Positions 31,362-45,105 are shown, counted from the first letter of the stretch. The stretch is DNA of 64,000 nt from Cafeteria roenbergensis (GCA_008330645.1 VLTN01000067.1:62001-126000); one strand, 5' to 3'. The notes: generated by a model from the letters alone, not told the origin. A program made the numbers and translations.

Positions 31362-31517
31362 GGCGCTCGGCTTTGGGCCCTGCCTGAGGCGGTGGGCGGC
31401 GTGCGCCGTCGGGGAAGCGGCCGTCCGCCCCGGCGCTGCCCTGCCCGGCCAGCAGGTGGCCAGCGCGCCCTCGTCGCCTGACCACGGTCGCACTCAGCTG
31501 TGCCCCCGAGCTGCAGT

Positions 31518-33600
<2,083 letters not shown>

Positions 33601-34258
33601 GACAAGGGAAGCCTGCGCGTGCGATTGGCAGCTCTGGCGAACGCAGTGCCCCTCGCCCACTTTCCCGCGCCTTCTCAACGACTGGGTTCTCGTTTGCGTG
33701 CGTATGGACAGCGGCTGGCCAATCTCAACACACCTGAAAGCGAATCCCCATGCTGTAGAATTCGAAGGGTCCGGGTCAAAGCGCCGCCTGCCACGCGCCA
33801 GACCCGGGGAGAGGGGAGTGGAGTGACCACGAGTTGTCCGTACCGGAGCATTCATGCTCCGAATTGCGGGCCGGGAACCAGCAGTCTATGGCGCGCACCC
33901 TGAGTATGTGGCTTCCTCGTTCGAGGCTGCCGGCGCTGGCACGTTTCTCGCTCCCGCAACGTCGCTCACGGACCTGCCGTTCCGCTTCTAGGCCAGACCA
34001 TACGACGCTGGCGCATAGGAAGACGAGGCGATCATACACACACGCAAAAAAAAGGCAGGTTTGCGCTGGTGGAGATAGTTGTGGCGTGGATGAGTGTGGC
34101 AGCCGCACTGAGCATGAAGGTTTTCATTTTGCGCAAGTCAAGGAGCTCAAGCAGCCTCGTGCGAAGCAGCAACAATCCCACTGCTGAAGCGCGCAAGAAC
34201 AAGTCTGGGTGGAACAAAGCCGAGACACTTCTGAGACGCCGGAAACACTCGGCACTGC
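33601..34258. other. Convergent 3' spacer between enolase and WD40 genes
   Basis: About 660 bp of somewhat lower GC content than the coding DNA. It contains short A-rich patches (near 34040-34055). No frame with protein-like content is visible. Confidence 0.45.
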
Positions 34259-35719
34259 TCAGCCGGCTTTGTACACGATAGCGTTGCCGTCGTCCCCCGA
34301 GGCCACAACGGTGTCGCCATCGCACTCGATGCAGCGGACGGCCGCCTCGTTTGCCCCCAGAGCCCAGAGCGGGCGGCCAGCAACCACGTCGTGGGCCAGG
34401 AGCGTGCCGTCGCCCGCCCCGGAGAGCGCAATGCGCCCGCCCACCGCCAGCGAGTACACATAGTCCCTGTGCTCGTCCATGCTCCAGCGGACCGAAAAGC
34501 CGCGCCGGCTGTCGAGCACGCACACGCGCTGGTCGGCTCCGGAGGTGACCACGTCGAAGGGAGAAGTGGCCGTGCAGACGCCAATGTCGCCCACCGCCCC
34601 GGCGCCAGCTTCCGTGACATGGACCGCCACGTTGGCCACAGCGCGCCGCGCTCGCAGGTCCCACACGCGCACGTGCCCGTCCTGCGCGCCGGTCGCAAAG
34701 AGGTCCCCTGCCCCGCCCCCGTCGCCTCGGGTGACCCCGTCGCCAAGCCAGCGCGCCGCCGTGACGTGGCCCTTGTGCCCTGCCATGCGGCCGATGCGGG
34801 CGCCAGCCCCGATGTCCCAGGCGCACGCCAACGCGTCGCGGCCGCCAGTCACGGCCCTTGACGCGCCGTCCACGGCCACGCACAGCACGGGCGCTCTGTG
34901 CCCTGCGAGAAGCGCGGTTTCGGCGCCGCTGCGGCTGTCCCAGACCCTGACCGTCTGGTCGTACCCCGTTGAGACGATGGAGGTGCCGATGCCGACGAGC
35001 GCGGAAATGGAGCCGCTGTGGCCGGTCATGTCGGTGCAGCGGACGCCCGAGGGCGACCACACGCAGATCTTTGCGTCCATCGCGGCGGAAGCCAGCGTGC
35101 CGTCCGCCAGGTACGCCACCGATGTGACCCACTCGCAGTGGCCGTAGCGCTTGGTGAAGAGCGTGCGGATGACGCGGCCGCTGTCGAGGCTCAGCTCGTA
35201 CACTGCGTGGTCGGAGCAGCCCAGGGCCACGCGGCGGCGGGATGGGTCCAGCGCCGAGCACAGCACAGGGCGGCCGCTCAGGTCGATGACTGTGCCGGCA
35301 GGGTCGCTGGGACCGGCCACCCAGGCGCTGCTCAGCCGCGGGAGGTCGCCAACCGCCGGCCCGCCGGCAAAGCCGCCAGCGGCGCCGCTTCCTGCGGCCG
35401 CGGCGCCCCCTCTCCGGGCCGAGCTGTCGCGGCCAAGCGGGCCGCCATCGGCGACCCTCGTGCGCAGCTGCTCGCGCGGGCCGAGGCCGTAGGCGCTATG
35501 CATTTCATCCATGTACTCCTCGTTTTGCTCGTGGGAGCGCGACACGTGACCGACGGGTGGCCCAGCTGACGCACGCACAGGCGCGCGCGCTCCACCACCT
35601 GCCCCGAAGCTGGGGCCGCGCGCTCGCGACCTCCCACCGCGGTCGTACTTGCGGGAGTATGCGTCGCCGAGCGCGTCCATTTCGTCGCGCTCTGTGGGCC
35701 TCCCGTCGCGACGGTCCAT
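34259..35719 (-). CDS. WD40-repeat (seven-bladed) protein
   Basis: 486 residues from the ATG at 35719 (start chosen because the frame upstream runs into the RPB2 promoter region without conserved content). The first 140 residues are polar and disordered. From about residue 150 to the end, seven WD40 units can be traced, with clear GH...D...W(D) signatures: YGHCEWVTSVAYL/ICVWS, TGHSGSISAL/VRVWD, AGHRAPVLCVAV/ACAWD, AGHKGHVTAARW/VRVWD, and less regular ones after. The last blades end in DGTLLAHDVV and GNAIVYKAG. It is a scaffold of unknown partner; I cannot assign an orthologue. Confidence 0.75.
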   Translation of the reverse strand: MDRRDGRPTERDEMDALGDAYSRKYDRGGRSRARGPSFGAGGGARAPVRASAGPPVGHVSRSHEQNEEYMDEMHSAYGLGPREQLRTRVADGGPLGRDSSARRGGAAAAGSGAAGGFAGGPAVGDLPRLSSAWVAGPSDPAGTVIDLSGRPVLCSALDPSRRRVALGCSDHAVYELSLDSGRVIRTLFTKRYGHCEWVTSVAYLADGTLASAAMDAKICVWSPSGVRCTDMTGHSGSISALVGIGTSIVSTGYDQTVRVWDSRSGAETALLAGHRAPVLCVAVDGASRAVTGGRDALACAWDIGAGARIGRMAGHKGHVTAARWLGDGVTRGDGGGAGDLFATGAQDGHVRVWDLRARRAVANVAVHVTEAGAGAVGDIGVCTATSPFDVVTSGADQRVCVLDSRRGFSVRWSMDEHRDYVYSLAVGGRIALSGAGDGTLLAHDVVAGRPLWALGANEAAVRCIECDGDTVVASGDDGNAIVYKAG

Positions 35720-36360
35720 GCTGGAGCTCGAGCAGCGAACTGTCGCCGATGGCTGGTGGGGGCACTTCCGCTGCGCGGAGGCTGGGAAGGGAGAGGAGGG
35801 GGAGGGCGCGCTGCGCAGCGAGCTGACCGCTGGGTTCTCAACTGCGAGGCAGACCGAACAGTCGCTGCCGCTTTGCCGCGGGAGCGAAGGCCGGCCGCGA
35901 GCTCGGAGGGGTGGCTGCAGCCGTTCGCTGCGGGCGGTGCGGTGGGGGGAGAGGGGGGGGGCGGCCGCCGGCCTCGCTAAACGGACTCGCGATGTCAGGC
36001 GGGAGCGTGCGATGCCAAGCCGCCGTTTTATTTGTTTGGTTGTTTGCTTGTTGCGCGGGTTGTTGGGGCCCGATTCAATGCTGCGCCGAGATTTGGCCCA
36101 ACACGCTCTGCCGGCACCAAGGCCACGAAAATGGCATCGCTCTTCCGAGGCGAAGCCAGCGGGCGGTCTGCGGGCACATGCCCAGGGGCCGGAGGTCCCC
36201 TCGCCCGGCACCGTCGGACCAGGTCGACCAGGTGCTCTTGGCGCTCTGAGAAGCCCCGCGACCGCTTTCCAGGCGCCGCGTGAAGCAGCGGAGGCTGGTT
36301 CGCCCGGCTGTTGGGTCCGAGCAGTCTCGCAGCGGGCTCCGGCGCGCAGAGAGCGCAAGG
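35720..36360. promoter_or_regulatory. Divergent WD40/RPB2 upstream region
   Basis: 641 bp between opposite start codons. A T/G-rich patch (tttatttgtttggttgtttg, near 36027-36046) stands out against the GC-rich background. No specific element can be assigned. Confidence 0.3.
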
Positions 36361-39300
36361 ATGGCCACCGAGGACGACTTTTACATGGGGGACGACGGGG
36401 CAGCTGGCATGGGCGACGTGGCTGGCGAGGACGCGGCGATGGACGACGGTGGCGCCCTGTATGATGACGACCAAGGGGACGAGGGCTTTGACCACTGGTG
36501 CGTCCCGACATGCCCGCTGCAGGCCCGCGCCGACACGGATCCCCCAGGCAGGGCGGATGCGGCGGGGCTGCTCTTTGCTCTGGCGTGGCGGGAGGGCGGA
36601 TGCACCCACCCGCGTGCGCGCGGGCGGACTAGCGGTCCGCAGCCGCCGGCTTGAACGCGCTGGGGGCACCACCAGCGGCCCGCCGTCCCGCCCCGCCCCG
36701 CCCGGCCCCGCAAAGCGCGAGGCGGGCAGCCGCCGGCTGCCCCCTGGCCGGCACATGGCCGCCAGCTGGTCGCCAGCGCGCATGGCCCGGCCTCGAGAGA
36801 CTTGCATGCTCGGCCAGCGTGGGCGCGGCTGTCTGCATGTGATCCCGCCGTGTGTGCTCCCTCGCTGCGCCCCCCCCCCCCCGGCCCGCTCGCCCCTGGC
36901 GCAGGATGGTCATCAAGGCGTATTTTGACGAAAAGGGCCTGGTGCGGCAGCAGCTGGACTCGTTCAACCGGTTCATCAGCAACTCTGTGGTGGACATGGT
37001 GACCAACACGCCCAAGATGAGCTTGCGGCCCAAGCGCACCTACCTCCCGTCGGTGACGGTGTTCCCGAACCGGTACGAGGTCTGGTTCGCCGACGTGCAG
37101 ATCGGCCGGCCCGTGAACATGGAGGCGGACGAGTCCACAAGTCGCGAAATTTTCCCGGCCGAGGCCCGCCACCGCAACCTGACGTACCAGAGCTCCATGT
37201 TCACGCACGTCGTGTGGCGCGGGTACAACAACGCCACGGACGAGCCAGTGACCCCGGCGCCGGAGCAGGAGCGGTGCTGGATCGGCAACATCCCCATCAT
37301 GGTGCAGTCCCACTTCTGCCGCCTGCGCGGGCTCAGCGACCGCGCCAAGACGGAGCTGGGCGAGTGCAAGTTCGACCAGGGGGGCTACTTTGTCGTCAAC
37401 GGCAGCGAAAAGGTCATCATCGCGCAAGAGAGGCAGGCGTACAACCGCGTGTACTGCTTCGAGATGCGCCAGCCGTCCAAGCTCAGCTGGCGCGCCGAGA
37501 TCCGCTCGCAGACGGAGAACAGCTCCCGCCCCCTCTCGGCCCTCAACGTGGTCATGTACCGCAAGTCCGAGCGCGGCGACGTGCAGACTGGCAACAACAT
37601 TCGCGTCCGGCTGCAGAGCATCCGGCAGGACATCCCGGTGGTCACCGTCTTCATGGCAATGGGCTACGTCAACGCCAGGAACACGCTCAGCCACATTGTC
37701 TACGATCCGGAGGACACGGAGATGCTGGAGCTGCTGCGGCCCTCCCTGGAGGAGGCGGCGCCCATCAAGCGCGTGGAGGACGCACGCAACCACATCGGCG
37801 CCCGCGGCGAGGAGCCCGAAGCCAGCCGCGAGGAGCGCGAGCGCTACGCCGCCGAGGTGCTTCAGAAGAACATGCTGCCCCACGTGGGAACCACCTCCGA
37901 CGTCGCCACGAGGTCCCGCAAGGCGTACTTCCTCGGCTACGTGGTCCACCGGCTGATGCTCTGCGCACTTGGCCGCGGCAGCCAGAGCGACCGCGATCAC
38001 TTCGCGAACAAGCGCTTGGACATGGCAGGCAACCTCATCGGCGGCCTCTTCCGCCAGCTCTTCTACCGCCTCACCACCGACATGCGGAGCTACCTTCAGA
38101 AGTGCATGGACCGCGGGAAGGACCTCAACTTCGTCGGCGCCATCAAGCACAAGATGGTCACCACCGGCCTCGGCTACTCCCTCGCCACCGGCAACTGGGG
38201 CATGCGGGAGAGCGCGGCGGCGCCCAAGACGGGCGTGTCGCAGGTGCTCAACCGCCTCACGTACGCGTCCACGCTCTCCAACCTGCGCCGCCTCAACACC
38301 CCCCTCGGGAAGGAAGGCAAGGCCGCTGGCCCACGCCAGCTGCACAACACGCACTGGGGCATGATGTGCCCCTGCGAGACCCCGGAGGGCTCCGCCGTCG
38401 GCCTCGTGAAGAACCTCAGCCTCATGGCCTACGTGACGGTAGGCTCGTCCGCGGAGCCGGTGCTCACCGTGCTCAACGAGCTTGGCTTGCACCACTTTGG
38501 CGTTGTGGACCCTAGCATGGTCGCGACGGGAACCAAGGTCTTCGTCAACGGAACGTGGGTGGGCCTCGTCTCCGACCCGCAGCAGGTGGTCACGGCCGTG
38601 CGCCAGCAGCGCCGCCGCGGCGGCCTCGACTCAGAGGTGTCCGTCGTGCGGGAGATCCCCTCGCAGGAGATCCACATCAACACCGACGCCGGCCGCGTCA
38701 GCCGGCCCCTCTACATCGTGGTGAAGGAGGACGACCAGCAGCGCCTCCAGCTCTCGGCGGACACCATCCACTCCCTCGACTTGCTCACCTCGACGGCCCT
38801 CGGCAGCCTGGACGAGGCCGAGGAGGACGAGACCGAGGAGGAGCGGTTGGAGCGGGAGGAGATCATCGCGCAGTCCAAGAGCCGGTACACCCTGCTCATG
38901 CAGGAGGGCGCGCTGGAGCTCATCGACACGGAGGAAGAGGAGGGCTGCATGATCGCAATGACAGAGCGCGACCTGGAGGAGGGCATCTGCTCCTCCTACA
39001 CGCACTGCGAGATCCACCCCTCCATGATCCTTGGCATCTGCGCGTCCATCATCCCCTTCCCAGACCACAACCAGTCCCCCCGAAACACGTACCAGTCGGC
39101 CATGGGCAAGCAGGCCATGGGCGTCTACGCCTCCAACTTCACGGCCCGCATGGACACCATGGCCCACGTGCTGTACTATCCCCAGAAGCCCCTCGTGGCG
39201 ACCCACGCCATGGAGTACATGCACTTCCGCGAGCTCCCGGCCGGCATCAACTCCATCGTGGCCATTTCCACGTTTACCGGCTACAACCAGGAGGACTCCC

Positions 39301-40724
39301 TCATCATGAACCAGAGCTCCATCGACCGCGGCTTCTTCCGCTCCATCTTCTACCGCACCTACTCGGCGGCGGAGAAGAACGTCCCGCTGCCCTCGGCGGA
39401 CGGGTCTGCCCTCCTTACCATGCCGGGCCCCACTCAGAAGCAGTGGGACCAGTTCGAGAAGCCCAACCCTGCCATCACCGCTGGCATGGGCAACTCGGAC
39501 TTTAGCAAGCTCGACGAGGACGGCCTGGTGGAGCCCGGAACGGCAGTGTTCGGCGGCGACATCATCATCGGCAAGACGGTAACGGTGCCGGACACATCGG
39601 CCATCACCGGCCAGCCGCCGCGCTACTCGAAGCGCAGCACCAGCATCAAGGCCCGCGTCACCGAGGCGGGCGTGGTGGACCGCGTGCTCCTCAGCTCGGA
39701 CCGCGACGGACAGCGCTTCACCAAGGTGCGCGTGCGCAACATCCGCTACCCGCAGATCGGCGACAAGTTCGCGTCCCGGCACGGTCAGAAGGGGACCGTC
39801 GGCATGACGTTCCGCATGGAGGACATGCCCTTCACCCGCGAGGGCATCGTCCCCGACATCATCATGAACCCGCACGCCGTGCCGTCGCGAATGACCGTGG
39901 GGCACTTGATCGAGTGCCTCCTCGGCAAGGTCATGACGCACCACGGCACCGAGGGCGACGGAACGCCCTTCATCGAGTCCTTCAACGTGGAGACGGTGTC
40001 TGGCTACCTGCAGCAGATCGGCTACCAGCGCTCCGGAAACGAGGTCATGTACAACGGCCACACCGGGAGGCAGATGGAGTCCCAGATCTTCCTCGGCCCC
40101 GTGTACTACCAGCGCCTGAAGCATATGGTGGACGACAAGGTGCACGCGCGCAGCCGCGGCCCCATGCAGCTCCTCACGCGCCAGCCCATGGAGGGGCGTG
40201 GAAAGGACGGCGGCCTCCGCTTTGGCGAGATGGAGCGCGACTGCATCATCTCGCACGGCACCGCGGCGCTCCTGCAGGAGCGAATGTTCCTCAACAGCGA
40301 CCCCTACCGCATCCACGTCTGCGAGCGCTGCGGGCTCATGGCGCACGTAAACTTGAAGACCAACTCCTTCGGCTGCCGCGCCTGTGGCGACGGCCGCATC
40401 GCCCAGGTGTACATGCCCTACGCGGCCAAGCTCCTGTTCCAGGAGCTCACCGCCATGATGATCGCGCCTCGGATGTTCGTGTCCTCTGCGCCCGGAGTGG
40501 ACGACCAGCTCGAGGAGCTTGGCCTCCACGTCGAGCGCCTGCCACTCCCGCCCGCAGCCGCTGATGCAGCCGCCGCGGCAGCCGGGTCGTCGTCTTCCTC
40601 CGCGGCCGCTACCAGCGGCGGCGCCGAGTTTGCCGGCATCGCGGAGCCAGACACGGACACGGACACGGACTTTGGCCATGCGACGGACACCGACACCGAC
40701 GCGGAGAGCCACACGGACGGGTGA
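36361..40724 (+). CDS. RPB2: RNA polymerase II second-largest subunit (RPB2)
   Basis: Two exons, 36361-36497 and 36905-40724, give 1,318 residues; the 407-bp intron (GTGCGT...CAG) joins GFDHW to MVIKAYFDEKGLVRQQLDSF, matching the family N terminus. Pol II-type signatures follow: KEGKAAGPRQLHNTHWGMMCPCETPEGSAVG region, the SPRNTYQSAMGKQAMG block, the GYNQEDSLIMNQSS block with the catalytic-region acids, GDKFASRHGQKG, and the C-terminal zinc site CERCGLMAHV...FGCRACGDG. It forms half of the polymerase active centre in the nucleus. Beyond the normal C terminus (RMFVSS) is an extra tail of about 80 residues, Ala/Ser-rich and then an Asp-Thr repeat coded by acggac units. A 13-base C run sits close to the intron acceptor. 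Confidence 0.96.
40654..40715. repeat. acggac/acggac-type 6-bp repeat coding a DT tail
   Basis: Two short arrays of acggac and acggacaccgac-like units code the DTDTDTD and DTDTDTD runs at the very C terminus of RPB2. Confidence 0.7.
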
Positions 40725-42756
40725 GCGCCCGTTGCAGGCCACCCGGATCGGCCGTTCCAACCAGTCGGGGCGGCCAGCGCCAGTCTTTGGCCGCCCTCGC
40801 GCCCTCGCGCTGCGCTGCGCCCGCCTCGCTGCCCCGGCCGCCGGTGTCTCAAATGACACGGTGGCACCGCCGCGGGGCACACGGCGACTGGTCAGAGGCT
40901 AAGCGCGATTGAATCTGACTGCGTTCGAGGCGCGCGTTGCCCCAAGCAGCATGCACGCGTCCTCTGCTCCGTCCTTGCCGAGCTGGCCACACCACACGCA
41001 GCTCAAGTCGACCAACCAGCCGTATAGCGCGGAAGGGGATGCGGGGCAGAACCAGCGCGCACGCGCCGCCGCGCTGCAGCCGGGCGTGCCGCTCACATCT
41101 TGGCGAAGCGCTCAATATTGGGCCGCAGCTCTGCCGGCGATCTTGCAAGCGAACTGCCGCGAGCGCACTCTCCTCGCTGCAGGCAGAGAGGGGCGGCGCG
41201 CTCCAAGGGCGCCCACCCTTCCGCGCCTCCCCGCCCGCGAGCAAGCCAGCCTCGACGGCAAGCCTGCTGCGGGCGGAAGCAGCGCGGGAGGGTCGCCATC
41301 GACGAGCGGGAGCGACAGACGACCAGGTGAGCTCGCGCCTTGCCGAAGTGCTCCCGCCGCGCGCCTCGGCTGTGATGACCATCTTAGGACACCTCTGAAC
41401 ACAGCTGAAGAAATAAACTAATTTTTATTCATACTGATCGTCTGAGCCCCTGTCCAGCACCGCGGTGTCTGGACGTGCGATGAACTTGGCCGTGATGGTG
41501 ATCCTGCCTCAACCCTGCCTCAACCCCCCGCCCGTCCTGCTTCATGCTCCTCCCCACAGTCTCGACCTGACCTGCCAGCCTCTCGAACACGGTGGATTGG
41601 AGCGCCTCGGAATCGCAACACGTGAGCAAAGCGCAGCGTCCCGAGGCGAGCTGCATCGAAGCGGATGACGAGACTGTTGAACCAGCTACTCGTACCCTGG
41701 GGCGGGCTTTGCCCGTCACAGATGACGCCAATGATCAACACCGACGCTTCCACTGTGCCCGCCAAGCGGGCGCTCCCATGCATGCCATTTTTGTCAAGCT
41801 CCCGGGTTCCACAACACCAACAAGGTGGATCCGGCAGATTGGTATGCAACACGAACTGATGGGTTCCATATCATACCCCCGCTGCCTACCGCGGGGTGTA
41901 CGGTCGACGCTCACCAACATTCGCTTCTCGCCCCTCGTGATGTTGCCCCGCGACGCTTGCAGGTTGAGCCCAGGTGCTCGGTGTCTCGTCCCGCTCCACT
42001 TCGTGGCTGAGTACCCATTGGACACGTGAGCCCGACTGCAGCCTCGCCCCGCGTCTCGAACGCCTGGTCTGGACGGGGAGGCGCCTCCAAGGGTCGTGTC
42101 TATGACGATCTCAGTTAGGGACATCGGAACAGGCCCTGCATACGTGCAGTGGACGCCTGGCGAGAAAACACAACTGAACAATTCATACTGAGACACCCTC
42201 TGGGAAGCCCTTGGTCCGGTCAAGCCGGTCTCTACGGCGTTGCAACAAAACCAACAGCATGGTTCATCCGAGTGATGATTCGACAGACCTGTTCTGAATT
42301 TTCTTTGAGGAACGAATGTTGGCACCAATCTGACGGGAGCCATGCTGTTGCAAGCAACCACCAAGCCGCGACAACGAGACGGGACTAGACTCGCTGATGG
42401 GAGCGGCATAGCCGCCATTGGAGCTGTCCGAGCATCCGTGCAGTGAAGACAGCGCAAGATGCGATTGCTGAGAGTCAAATGTCCCGACTCCTCGTGAACT
42501 TGTTTGGTCGCCCTTCAGTGCTCCCATTGCTCTCTGCTCCCGCCCGTACCTGTACGCCCCTCCTCTTGATCGCAGAGTCGGGTCGTTCCTTTGGCGAACA
42601 TTACCCGTGTCGTTTTGACACGTTGCAAATATCCACCTCGCGTGCTCACGAACCCACTCATGCGAATGGTAATTGTGGCCTGCTGTTTGAGCTAGTGCCA
42701 AAGTGCGCCGCACAATCCAACTAAGGCTTTTGCAAGGTGCCGCGGCGATGACGCGC
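40725..42756. other. 2-kb gene-poor interval with a lower-GC core
   Basis: From about 41400 to 42740 the sequence is clearly less GC-rich than its surroundings. A symmetric patch at about 41410-41432 holds AATAAA on both strands. Frames present include a minus-strand ATG frame of 177 codons (41382-40849, Arg-rich), a shorter minus frame ending ELRPNIERFAKM at 41093 whose end overlaps a GTGAGC donor-like site, and minus frames of 100-247 codons within 41429-42478. None has a recognisable domain. The interval may be two long 3' regions, one or two small intron-bearing genes, or an old insertion; I cannot decide. Confidence 0.35.
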
Positions 42757-44811
42757 TCACACACGCCCGCCCTGTTTCTGCAAAGCCTTCTTGCGCCTAT
42801 CATGCTTGCCTGCATGCTGGCTGCTGCCGGCTCCGCGGCCACGACCCCGACCCCTGCCTCGCCCGCCACTGGAAACGCTGCCGCTGTCGCCCGTGGTGGC
42901 TGGGCCAGCGCCTCCCCTGCCGTGGCTTCCGCGGCCACGGCTGCTGCTGCTGCCGCTGCCGCCACCGCCGCCGCCGCTGCCGCTGCCGCCAGACCGCCGG
43001 CCTCCGCTCGGGCCGCCTGCGGAAGCCGCTGCCGCCGCGCCGCCGCCGTCGCCTCCCCCTCTTGTTGCCCCCCTGCTGCTGCTCGAGCCGCGGCCCGCAC
43101 GGTCGCCGCCGTGGTGGCCACCGGACTCCCGCTCGTCCTCGTGCGTGGCCCCCGCCGCCTCCACCGCGCCGCCTGTGCCATCCGCCAGCGAGTCATCTAC
43201 CTCGTCATTGTACTCGTCAAAGGCTTGCAACCGCGCGAGCTGGAGCGTCCGCGCTCGGAGGGCTGGAGTCATTCCCATCGACGAGGCCTTGCGCGCCGCT
43301 GCCGAAGCGCCTGAGCGGCCCGAGGCGGTTGATGCTCCGCCGCTGCTGCTCCGGCGAAGGAGGCTCGGCGCCGAGAGCGCGTCGCCGCCGCGAGACGGGA
43401 GGAGCGACAGGGCGTCTCTCACTGACGAGCGGGCCGCGGCTGGGACAGTGTCGTCCGCCAGCGCGCTGCTGAGGGCCTCGCGCAAGCCGCAGCGGCCGGA
43501 CCACAGCAGCAGCAGCCGGGCAGACTCCTGCCCGAACCCGCCACGCGACGCGCCTTCGGGAGTGGGAGCCGGGTTGCCGTCCGTGACACGGAGCGTGCCC
43601 ACCAGCCACAAGAGGGCCCTTCCGGCCGCCCGTGGGCTGCGGCGGACCCAGCCGGCGGCTGCGTCGCCCCCCCCGGCCGGGGCGCCGGCGCCCGAGGCCA
43701 TGGCAGCGAGGTCCCCTGGCCCGCATGGAGGGGTGTAGGGCCAGCGCGGGGCGGGGTCGCTGACGCCAGGCGCGCCGGCAGGGGACCCCGCCGGCCGCGC
43801 CGGCACCCCGAGAGGCTCGAGCGCGGCCCACACCGCCGCCACGTGGACCGCCGACACCACCGCCTCCACGCAAGCCGCCACGACTCCGGCGGCCTCGGAT
43901 GACCCGTCTCTCGCCGCGTCGGCCGCCGCGCGTATGAGTGTGGTCTGCGCGAGGGCCCGCAGGGCGGGGAGCAGAGGCGCCGGGGAGGAGCCGCCCGCGC
44001 TGCCCTCGTCCTCCTTGGGCACGAGCAGGTCGTCGGCCAGTGCTGGCAGAGCGCCCACGGCACGCGCCACGGTGGAAGTGACATCGGCGATGTAGCGGAT
44101 CGTGCTGAGGCGCGCGTCCGCGCCGGCCGGCCCCGGGGGCGCCGCGGAGTACTGCGCGCCGGCCTGGTCCAGGCACTGGGCGATGGTGTCCTGCATGGCG
44201 CCGACGTCCGCGCGGAGGGCGGGAAGCACCGTCACAGCGCATGCGAGAAAGCCCCGCATGAGCAGGGAGGCCGGCGCGGTCTGGCGCTTCCGGTCCGCCA
44301 GGGGCGAGACCACGGCCGCAGTGGCGGGACTCGAAAATGCCGCTGCCAGGTCCAGCAGCAGCGGCGCGTCCACCGCCCAACGGTCGTACAGCAGCTGCGA
44401 CCATGCGCGGGCCACCGCCTCGCGCGAAGGAATGTCCCCCGTGAGACGCAGCACGGCCCTCCAGGCGGCATCCTTGCCGAGGGCTTCGTGTTCGCCGGCG
44501 ACGAGGCGACACAAAATCAGGAGCGCGCGCGCTCGCACGTCGTCCAGAAGCCCCCGCGCGCCCGCTGCAGCCTCCTCCCCGTCGCTCTCGCGAGGAGCGC
44601 TTGAGAGTGACGCGAGGAAGGCGCGCAGGGAGCCCTCCCGCGGGTCCAGCGCCACGGCGGCGAACTCGCCAAAGGGCATGTGCAGCATCTCGTCAAGCCG
44701 GCCGGCCGCGAAGGACAGCGCGTCCATCCCCATGCCGTCGGCCTCGTCCCCCGGGAGGTACGGTGGGAGGCACGCCTGCGCCGCGCCAGGGAGGGCGGCG
44801 AGGTCTGCCAT
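42757..44811 (-). CDS. ASCC2: ASCC2/Cue3-like protein (ribosome-rescue trigger complex)
   Basis: 684 residues from the ATG at 44811; the frame continues upstream but runs through the divergent promoter and into the next gene. The N-terminal helical region matches the ASCC2 pattern: SFAAGRLDEMLHMPFGEF against the human DLDWLLALPHDKFW region, and WSQLLYDRWAVDAPLLLDLA against FGEILYNNFLFDIPKILDLC. Later comes RLQAFDEYNDEVDDSL, like the YEDEYDDTYD block, and a basic C terminus (HDRRKKALQKQGG) like human NHNRRTMADRKRSKG. ASCC2 binds ubiquitin and helps split collided ribosomes. The expected CUE domain is not clearly visible here. The tail is Gly/Ser/Arg-rich with an RG repeat. Assignment is by eye and not certain. 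Confidence 0.68.
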   Translation of the reverse strand: MADLAALPGAAQACLPPYLPGDEADGMGMDALSFAAGRLDEMLHMPFGEFAAVALDPREGSLRAFLASLSSAPRESDGEEAAAGARGLLDDVRARALLILCRLVAGEHEALGKDAAWRAVLRLTGDIPSREAVARAWSQLLYDRWAVDAPLLLDLAAAFSSPATAAVVSPLADRKRQTAPASLLMRGFLACAVTVLPALRADVGAMQDTIAQCLDQAGAQYSAAPPGPAGADARLSTIRYIADVTSTVARAVGALPALADDLLVPKEDEGSAGGSSPAPLLPALRALAQTTLIRAAADAARDGSSEAAGVVAACVEAVVSAVHVAAVWAALEPLGVPARPAGSPAGAPGVSDPAPRWPYTPPCGPGDLAAMASGAGAPAGGGDAAAGWVRRSPRAAGRALLWLVGTLRVTDGNPAPTPEGASRGGFGQESARLLLLWSGRCGLREALSSALADDTVPAAARSSVRDALSLLPSRGGDALSAPSLLRRSSSGGASTASGRSGASAAARKASSMGMTPALRARTLQLARLQAFDEYNDEVDDSLADGTGGAVEAAGATHEDERESGGHHGGDRAGRGSSSSRGATRGGGDGGGAAAAASAGGPSGGRRSGGSGSGGGGGGSGSSSSRGRGSHGRGGAGPATTGDSGSVSSGGRGRGRGRGRGAGSSQHAGKHDRRKKALQKQGGRV

Positions 44812-45105
44812 CGCAATCGCGCACTCGCCGAGATCGGCCGACTGGCCGCTCGCGCGCACCGCGAGGGCCGGCGGAGGGGTGGAGGAGGCGAGTAAGGTGC
44901 GCGGGGCGCAGAGGGCTCGCGCTCTCCCGCGCGCTGCGCGGAGACTGGGCTGTGCGTGGGCGGCTGGAGGCGCCGGCCCTCTCCGTTCCGCCCCGTGTTT
45001 GTGGCAGGGCTCTGCCTGGGCCTCCGGACTGCACTCGCCGCAGTCGGGCGATTTGTGGGCCTGTTCCCAGGCGAGCCGGCTGCCGGGAGGGACAGCGTGC
45101 TCACC

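Noticed and set aside
28119-31481. 1,120-codon plus-strand frame covering the threonyl-tRNA synthetase gene
   Set aside because: It is an antisense shadow of a clearly conserved gene; long antisense frames are expected at this GC content, and its Gly/Val/Leu/Glu/His-rich content matches a reverse-complement of Ala/Asp/Lys/Thr codons.
38631-40880. 749-codon minus-strand frame
   Set aside because: Antisense to RPB2 exon 2, which is conserved over its whole length.
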